A DNA stretch of 64,000 bases. Origin: Ziziphus jujuba (lineage: Eukaryota > Streptophyta > Magnoliopsida > Rosales > Rhamnaceae). Both the position numbers and the translations under genes were made by a program. The stretch lies in the NCBI RefSeq assembly GCF_031755915.1, contig NC_083383.1, positions 21,069,001 to 21,133,000 on the forward strand. Direction: 5' to 3'. Below, one piece after another: positions 58,427-64,000 of the stretch. Below the pieces are notes generated by a model. It was not told the DNA's origin. It saw only the letters and a program-made list of their open reading frames with translations, and did no database searches. Position 1 is the first letter of the stretch. Each line of letters starts with the position of its first letter.

Positions 58427-59552
58427 TGATTAGAATCAGCTCCTACCGCACAACTGACTATCCACTGGGATGCTGATCATGTACAAATGAAAACCGGACC
58501 AATCACTAGGGTACAAGCTAAGAGATTTAAGAAAAACCTGGTTAGCTTCATACAAGGTGTGATTGAAGTTCAAGAGGGCATGACAACATCCGAAGAACCA
58601 AAGCCCATTTCATGCATCTAAGTAGTGAAGGCTAATATGGACCTGGATAATTGTTTTGGTGCATCTGTGGACTTTGAAATGGATCCAACACTTTATGAAC
58701 TCAATTGATATCACTAAGATATCATAGAATCATGTCATGATAAAATCAAAGGTATTTAAATTCCACTTGTACGCATGACTCCTCTTGTTAGCCGAAAATG
58801 CTCATTTTGGTGCTGACTTTGACTTCTTTTGTTGTTCAAGCAAGTTTGACTTATTCCAATCAAGGGTTGATGTATGGGAATCATTATTGATCCTATTTGG
58901 CTTCCTACATTGCAAATGGGAGCTAATTTGAAGCCTAAATTAGCTGGTAATTGGATAAAGATAGTTTAGTTGTTAACTAGTCAACTAGTTTTCTAGTTTG
59001 AGTTTGACTTTTTGTTTTATGAAACTATCTTTTGTTTTGCTTTTTATTTGTTTATTTGCTGGACAAATTAACTTAGAAAATTTGATATTTTATTATTTCA
59101 ATTGTAAATTAATTAATTCCTAATTCAAAATAAAGGAATTAATTAATCTAAATTAGATTAGGAAAGAATTGAAATTCGACCAACACCATTGTTTCCTAAT
59201 CACTATGACCGGTTTTAAACTAGTGTTTTAGGATTTTGTTTTGTAAACCTTAGCCTATTTAAAGGCTTATTTTCTCAATAAAATATAGTACATTATTCAT
59301 ACAGAAAAAATATTTGTGAGAGAAAATTTTCTTTGTTCTCTTTGAACACCTAAAACACTTAATAGAAATCAAGTGTTTTAGTTTGACTTATCAATAGGAC
59401 ATTCATCACCTATTGTGATGTCATCATCATATACCAAAGGTTTCTAATAACAAGTTGATTAAGGGTTAAGGTTTCTATTAGAATCTGAACATAATTAAGA
59501 TCCGGGCTAATATAATACGGGTTTAGGAGCAACTCAACCTAGGTTCGTATCA
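58427..59552 (+). repeat. 3' LTR of gypsy B
   Basis: 1126 bp, TGATTAGAATC to CGTATCA, aligning with 49780-50900 throughout, including the AT palindrome at 59108-59148 and tatttaaa at 59256. Confidence 0.88.
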
Positions 59553-59760
59553 TCATGATAATCCAAGCTTGAACACTAATGAAAGCCCTTGGCTTGAAGT
59601 CAAGCTTTATAATGTTCAATTGAACCATTAGGTTTTCATTTAACATGAAAAATCTATTTGTACCCAACTATATTTTGTGATGGAAAAGAAGGAACCAGCT
59701 ACCATGTGCCATTTTTTATGAAAGTATTGTATTTTTCACTTATAGCTACTTGGCGAAAAG
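59553..59760 (-). pseudogene. Copia C2 reverse transcriptase, upstream part
   Basis: The minus strand reads YKWIFHVK then KPNGSIEHYKA and LQAKGFH, the N-terminal RVT_2 motifs; it continues at 49779 once gypsy B and one copy of TCATG are removed. Confidence 0.7.
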
Positions 59761-60272
59761 GATGTTGCAAAGGATGTTTTAGAGCTTGAGTCAAGAATTT
59801 AGGCTCATCAAAATCATTATCTTTAGTTTTAATAGCATGCAAAAAATTGGGGTTCAGTTTAAAGATAAAGTTTTTAAATCGAGTGATGATTATGGAACTT
59901 AGAACACGAGAAAGAGCAGAGGAACTATATTTAGGAGCAGAGTTTGGTTACTATAAGGATTATGTACTAAAGGATAGACTTGTGGAAGATAATAAGGAAA
60001 AAGAGTCACATTTAGTTGTGGCCATCTTATGCAAACATGAAGAAGGAGCGGCGGACATGTTTGACAATGAAGATGTAGGAGGACTAACAGACGATGGGGA
60101 TGAACTAGAAATGGACAGAGACAATGACAAGGATGATGGAACTAAATGGGAGGATATGGACAGAAAAGAAGATGAATCAATTGGGTTAGAATGGGGATGT
60201 AGCATGGGTATAGGAATCGGAATTGAAAATTATGGAAGGGAGTTAGGGTTTATAGGTCTGTGGGTGTCAATA
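59761..60272 (-). pseudogene. Copia C2 integrase-RT linker
   Basis: A serine-rich hinge on the minus strand (60205-59960). The 143-codon acidic frame on the plus strand is its antisense shadow. Confidence 0.5.
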
Positions 60273-61250
60273 TCATAAGAGGTTATGTTTCAAAATTAGG
60301 AATACGTATTTGTAGAACTTAACATGTTGAGATATGTACAACTTGTTTGATTGAGGATCATAGCATAAATATGCACTTTGAGAGGTGAAGTAATCTAAGA
60401 AGACACAAAGCATGAACCGTGGTTTAAGCTTGTTGTGTGTATACAGCTTGAACCAAGGGTAGCACAAACACCCAAAAACTTTGAGTTTCGCATAATTTGG
60501 AGCATATCTAAATAGGTGATAAATTGGGGAGTCCATACAAATTAAGGGATTTGGAAGCCTATTGATAGAACACACTGCGGTGGCAAAGGCATCTGATCAA
60601 AAATGGAATAGCATGGATGCTTGACCTAGTAAAGTGGGTCCAATTTGAACAATGTGGTGATGCGGACATTCAAATAAGCCATTACGTTAAGGGGTCTAGG
60701 ATGGAGTATGATAGTGAGACATTCCATGTTGAGAAAATAGATCTTTTAAGTTTAGAAACTCCCATCCATTATTATAGTAAAAGGAAATAATGGAATTTTA
60801 GAAAACTTTTTCCATAATTGTCTTAAATTTTAGAAAAATGGTAGCAACATTAGATTTTTGTTTTAGAAGCTAAAACCATATATATTTGGTAAAAGGATAA
60901 ATGACGATCACACAATATTTATAGCCATCAATGGAATGGATTGGGGCAGGACCCCATACATCAAAGTAAACCAATTTAAATGGTGACATCCTTATAAGAG
61001 AAGATAAAGAAAATGGTAACTAATGCATTTTTATTTGACTGACAAGAGTTACATGGCTTAACTTTAGATCACTGGTAAATGAAAATGATGCACAATATAA
61101 TTTAAGAGTTTTGGCAATGGATGGCCAAGGTGATTGTGCCATTTCTAACTCGAGACCTTGACATTGGTAAAACCACATGGGGAAGACAAGAACGAAGATC
61201 ATGAGAGGGCCACTCGTAAACACCATATTTATTATTGCCTTCCACTAGAT
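60273..61250 (-). pseudogene. Copia C2 integrase, broken
   Basis: 60575-60273 (minus) reads INRLPNPLICMDSPIYHLFR and YAKLKVFGCLCYPWFKLYTH, ending with a YISQHVKF motif; this is the integrase C-terminal block. The core (61226-60600) is scattered over frames. Confidence 0.7.
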
Positions 61251-61468
61251 GTGCTCCTGTAGAAAGATCCTTGAAAACAAAATAAGATTGGAAAAATTCA
61301 AGAGAAACCTAATTAAAGAACATAGTTAGAAATAGATAGTAAGTTCTTAGTCATTTGGGAAACAAAAAGTACATTAGATAAAGTAAAAGTGAGGAAAGGA
61401 AATGAAAGAAAAGAAGTGTGAAATTTAGAAATATGTTAATTTTTCCCATCACCAATCATGATTTCTTC

Positions 61469-61651
61469 TTAACCTTCATAGTTAAAATGAAGGGACAAAT
61501 TTTGGAAGTCATTGGTAACATGGTGTGAGGAACCAGAGTCAACTAACCAATTAGAGGAAGGTGGAGCAGTTTGAGTAGCAAAATTGGCTATAAGATGGGA
61601 GTAGCTGGCATGTGAAGGAGGTCCCCAAAGTAATGGAGAGGTCGAGAACAA
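61469..61651 (-). pseudogene. Copia C2 protease fragment
   Basis: The minus strand reads NWLVDSGSSHHVTNDFQNLS; the DSG catalytic triplet is kept. Upstream (to about 61750) decayed gag-like sequence fades out. Confidence 0.75.
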
Positions 61652-61750
61652 TGCTGAATATTTCTAATTCGAAGAGGAATGTGGTGAGAGTCGTGGTTCA
61701 GCAACAAATAATTACCTACAGATGTAGACTTGGAGTTCCCCCACTGAAAC

Positions 61751-62265
61751 CCTAACTACATCTTAACTAAGAGAAATCCTATCATAGATTTTGTAGAAAA
61801 TCCAACAGCGTCTCTTCTAAAACAAGGACTTCCTTAAAATTTTCTTGCACAAAAAAGCGCACTCTAAAATGTGCAATCACCTTATTCTTCCCACTTACCA
61901 TGGTTTCCACAAAGTTGCAACACTTCATAAATAAAACAACATAAAATAAACAAATAAATAAATTGATATGAATCTTCTTGTCCACAATTAGCATTAGAGC
62001 ACTCTAAGAGCATTTAAAGATGTAAATAGCACAAATAAATGAGGAATGATAAAATAAAATAATATAACAACAAAGTAAGGAGATAAGAAAATATTTTTAG
62101 TACAGTAATGATGAAACGTAGTCAAAAAGGATCACACAGCTTGCACAACTGGTCCACTATCTACCCAGACAAGGGGAAACAGGTTTGGAAAAGAAAGAAA
62201 ATTATTGAAATACTAATCATCTAGTTAGTGGTATTCAACTAATAATATCAATAATTACAATAATC
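61751..62265. other. Unassigned sequence right of copia C2
   Basis: May be the decayed gag or 5' side of copia C2; no LTR matching 48291 and no primer-binding site were found. Confidence 0.35.
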
Positions 62266-62293
62266 ATCATCATCATCATAATAATAATAATAA
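62266..62293. repeat. ATC/ATA microsatellite
   Basis: (atc)n followed by (ata)n. Confidence 0.8.
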
Positions 62294-64000
62294 ATAGACA
62301 AGGACACAATAATAAAAGAAACAGTAATAACAATAGTGAATAATAATTAAATAAGGGAATAAAATAGACATTAGAAAACAATTTTCTCTCAAAACTCTCA
62401 CTGATCCACTCATTTTGAAAAGTTCCCTTGTTTAAACATTTTCATAGAACCCATTAATTTTGTATTTCACAAATGTTTAAATATCATTATTGAAAATAAA
62501 ATAAAATGAGGTAAAATATTATTTAAATAAATATCCCAAAAATAGCATTTAAAAAAATAAATGAACTATAATGAGAATAATAAAATAAAATAAAATAATT
62601 TAAAATACTTAAAATAAATAAGTAAATAAATAAATAAACAATTACACGATTAAAATCAAAAATTAAGGAATTTTCTCTAAAAGTATTCAAAATACAAAAA
62701 ATATCAGACGTACACTAATGCATTTTATTATATATTAAGTGTTGCCAAATGGCGCTTGACATCTCAAACACCACCAGACAAGAAGAGAAGGGGAAGAGAT
62801 ACTTGCAATCGAACACATTGGCATCCTAAAGACACCTATCATTCTATAGCTAAAGAGAGTGTGGCTAATGCTCATATCGTAAAATACCTGCTTACCCTTT
62901 CTTAACATGCTGCCATAGGATGGCTAAATAATACATGCAAACTAATCAATGATAACCAAAGAAAAAATAATTATTTTCACAAATCAAAATTTATTTAATA
63001 ATTTAATGGAATAAAAAAATCTTTAATTAACATTTGTGAATAAATAAAATAAAAAAGGAATACCAAGTCTCAATTTAGCATTTACTCAAATAAATTAATT
63101 ACTTTACATACCATAATTACCTTAATAAAATTTCATAATTATCATAAATAAATACATATAAGAATGTTTCCCAAAACTTTATATAGATAAATAATCTAAA
63201 AATACAATTTAAAATATACCACTCACCTAAAAAAATAGAAAGTACTCCAGTTCTTCCATGGGATCTATTGCACGATTTATACAAGTGCCTAATATAACAT
63301 CTAGAATGCAATATATATTAAAATACTAATTTTTATTGTGTATTTTACATATAACTCACCTGAGAGATCAAGCACAAACCTTAACTAAGAATAACAATCT
63401 TATACCAAAATGAAGCTTGACGTATGAGTATTACAAATTTGAACTCGCCTCTCAAAGGCACGGTTGGTGGTGGCCGAAAAGTTTTGGCCTAAACTTGATC
63501 CCTTGATATCTCTTAAAATAACTCAAATTAAACTAAAAGAACCTTAGATTTAAACTAAAGAGGGTTAAAATGGTGGAAAAAGGTCGTCACTCTATCGAAA
63601 ACTCGATGGAAATGGGTAAATCGACAACTTGCTGACCATCACTAAAGATTGGCTGAGCTCAGTGCATTGCAGGCGATTTGGCCATGAAATTTAAAAAGTC
63701 AGTTGGGTTTAGGGTGGGCTTCATGACAGTAGGGCGGTGAGAAAAAGAGATGGCCACAGAGAGGATTTTTCTAATGAACCTATGGGTTGTTGTGTAAAAT
63801 ACTTGCAAACACATAAATCAAGTAATAAAATAATTTTGAGTAAATGGATTATCAAACCCAAAAGAATAATAAATTAATAATTCTAATTAAATTATAATAT
63901 TAAATTGAATGCTCCAAGTTTGATGAAAGTTGCATTTAAGTTAAATTATTAAGCTAAATAAATGAAAAGACAAGACAACAACGCAAGCAAATTAAATTGA
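62294..64000. other. AT-rich sequence without a supported gene
   Basis: A/T runs and taaataaa repeats (62570-62640) dominate. 63400-63800 is less AT-rich and has a few minus-strand features reminiscent of an LTR or leader, but no coding or terminal motif supports a call. Confidence 0.4.

Larger units (their letters stand above)
49780..59552 (+). mobile_element. Ty3/gypsy element B with an extra internal LTR
   Basis: A perfect 5-bp duplication TCATG (49775-49779 and 59553-59557) frames the element. LTRs 49780-50900 and 58427-59552 begin TGAT and end CGTATCA. Inside are a decayed primer-binding site, gag N-terminus, a foreign subfamily-A LTR (52320-53450) with its own leader, then gag C-terminus, protease, reverse transcriptase, RNase H and integrase in gypsy order. 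Several stops, frameshifts and an RT deletion make it inactive. Confidence 0.88.
48291..61750 (-). mobile_element. Ty1/copia retrotransposon C2, minus strand, interrupted by gypsy B
   Basis: Minus-strand copia motifs run from protease (61651-61469) through integrase (61250-60273) and the start of reverse transcriptase (about 59760-59553). After the gypsy insertion the rest of reverse transcriptase (49779-49300) and RNase H (about 48900-48590) follow, then an LTR whose outer end is at 48291. The left LTR contains TATA-like and poly(A)-like sequence on the minus strand and ends TTCTACA. No matching 5' LTR was seen to the right, so it is incomplete or its 5' end was lost. Confidence 0.75.

Noticed and set aside
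59847..60278. 143-codon acidic frame on the plus strand
   Set aside because: It is antisense to the serine-rich integrase-RT linker of the minus-strand copia element and has no independent support.
62130..62165. Possible right end of copia C2: TTGCACA followed by ACTGG, matching ACTGG before the LTR at 48291
   Set aside because: Tempting as a target duplication, but the sequence to the left of it does not match the C2 LTR at 48291-48441, so the match is probably chance.
63400..63800. Possible minus-strand LTR or leader at the right edge
   Set aside because: Only a loose resemblance in composition to 32750-33300 (gagaggcg followed by gagtt); no termini, primer-binding site or second copy seen.

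Overview
The window is AT-rich plant nuclear DNA, most likely from a eudicot. It has GT-AG introns of up to 4 kb, abundant LINE, copia and gypsy retrotransposon debris, and one large plant housekeeping gene. I cannot name the species from the sequence.

Positions 1-25154 (+ strand) hold the 3' 15 exons of a SABRE / KINKY POLLEN-family gene, the plant member of the bridge-like lipid-transfer (RBG, FMP27/BLTP2/Hobbit) proteins. The exons join in one uninterrupted frame of 2153 codons plus stop, so the visible part looks functional. The 5' end lies left of the window. Its introns are swollen by at least five LINE fragments and one hAT-like DNA element, and a further LINE tail lies upstream of the first visible exon.

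Positions 25155-34930 contain the 3' UTR and then about 9 kb of intergenic DNA. This holds a tandem pair of ~1 kb non-autonomous hAT-like elements (26568-28615), a minus-strand TRIM-like LTR element (29017-29502) and a LINE RNase H scrap (~31190). The rest is AT-rich sequence with nothing I can assign.

Positions 34930-47090 are a three-level nest. A decayed LINE (+) is interrupted by a Ty1/copia element (35146-45982). The 3' LTR of that copia is in turn interrupted by an internally deleted Ty3/gypsy element (41431-45903, subfamily 'A' here) flanked by a perfect 5-bp duplication, ATACA.

Positions 48174-48290 are the start of exon 2 of a PRISE (progesterone 5-beta-reductase / iridoid synthase-like) gene, cut off exactly at the LTR edge of a minus-strand copia element (48291 to about 61750). 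A 9.8-kb gypsy element ('B', 49780-59552, perfect TCATG duplication) sits in the reverse-transcriptase region of that copia. The gypsy element contains a third, unpaired LTR of subfamily A (52320-53450) with its own primer-binding site, so it is a chimera or the residue of a nested insertion.

Positions 62000-64000 are AT-rich with microsatellites and no gene I can support.

No novel defence, regulatory or metabolic system was found. The interesting content is the layered insertion history, the recombinant gypsy element, the conserved terminal structures of the retroelements and the truncated PRISE exon.
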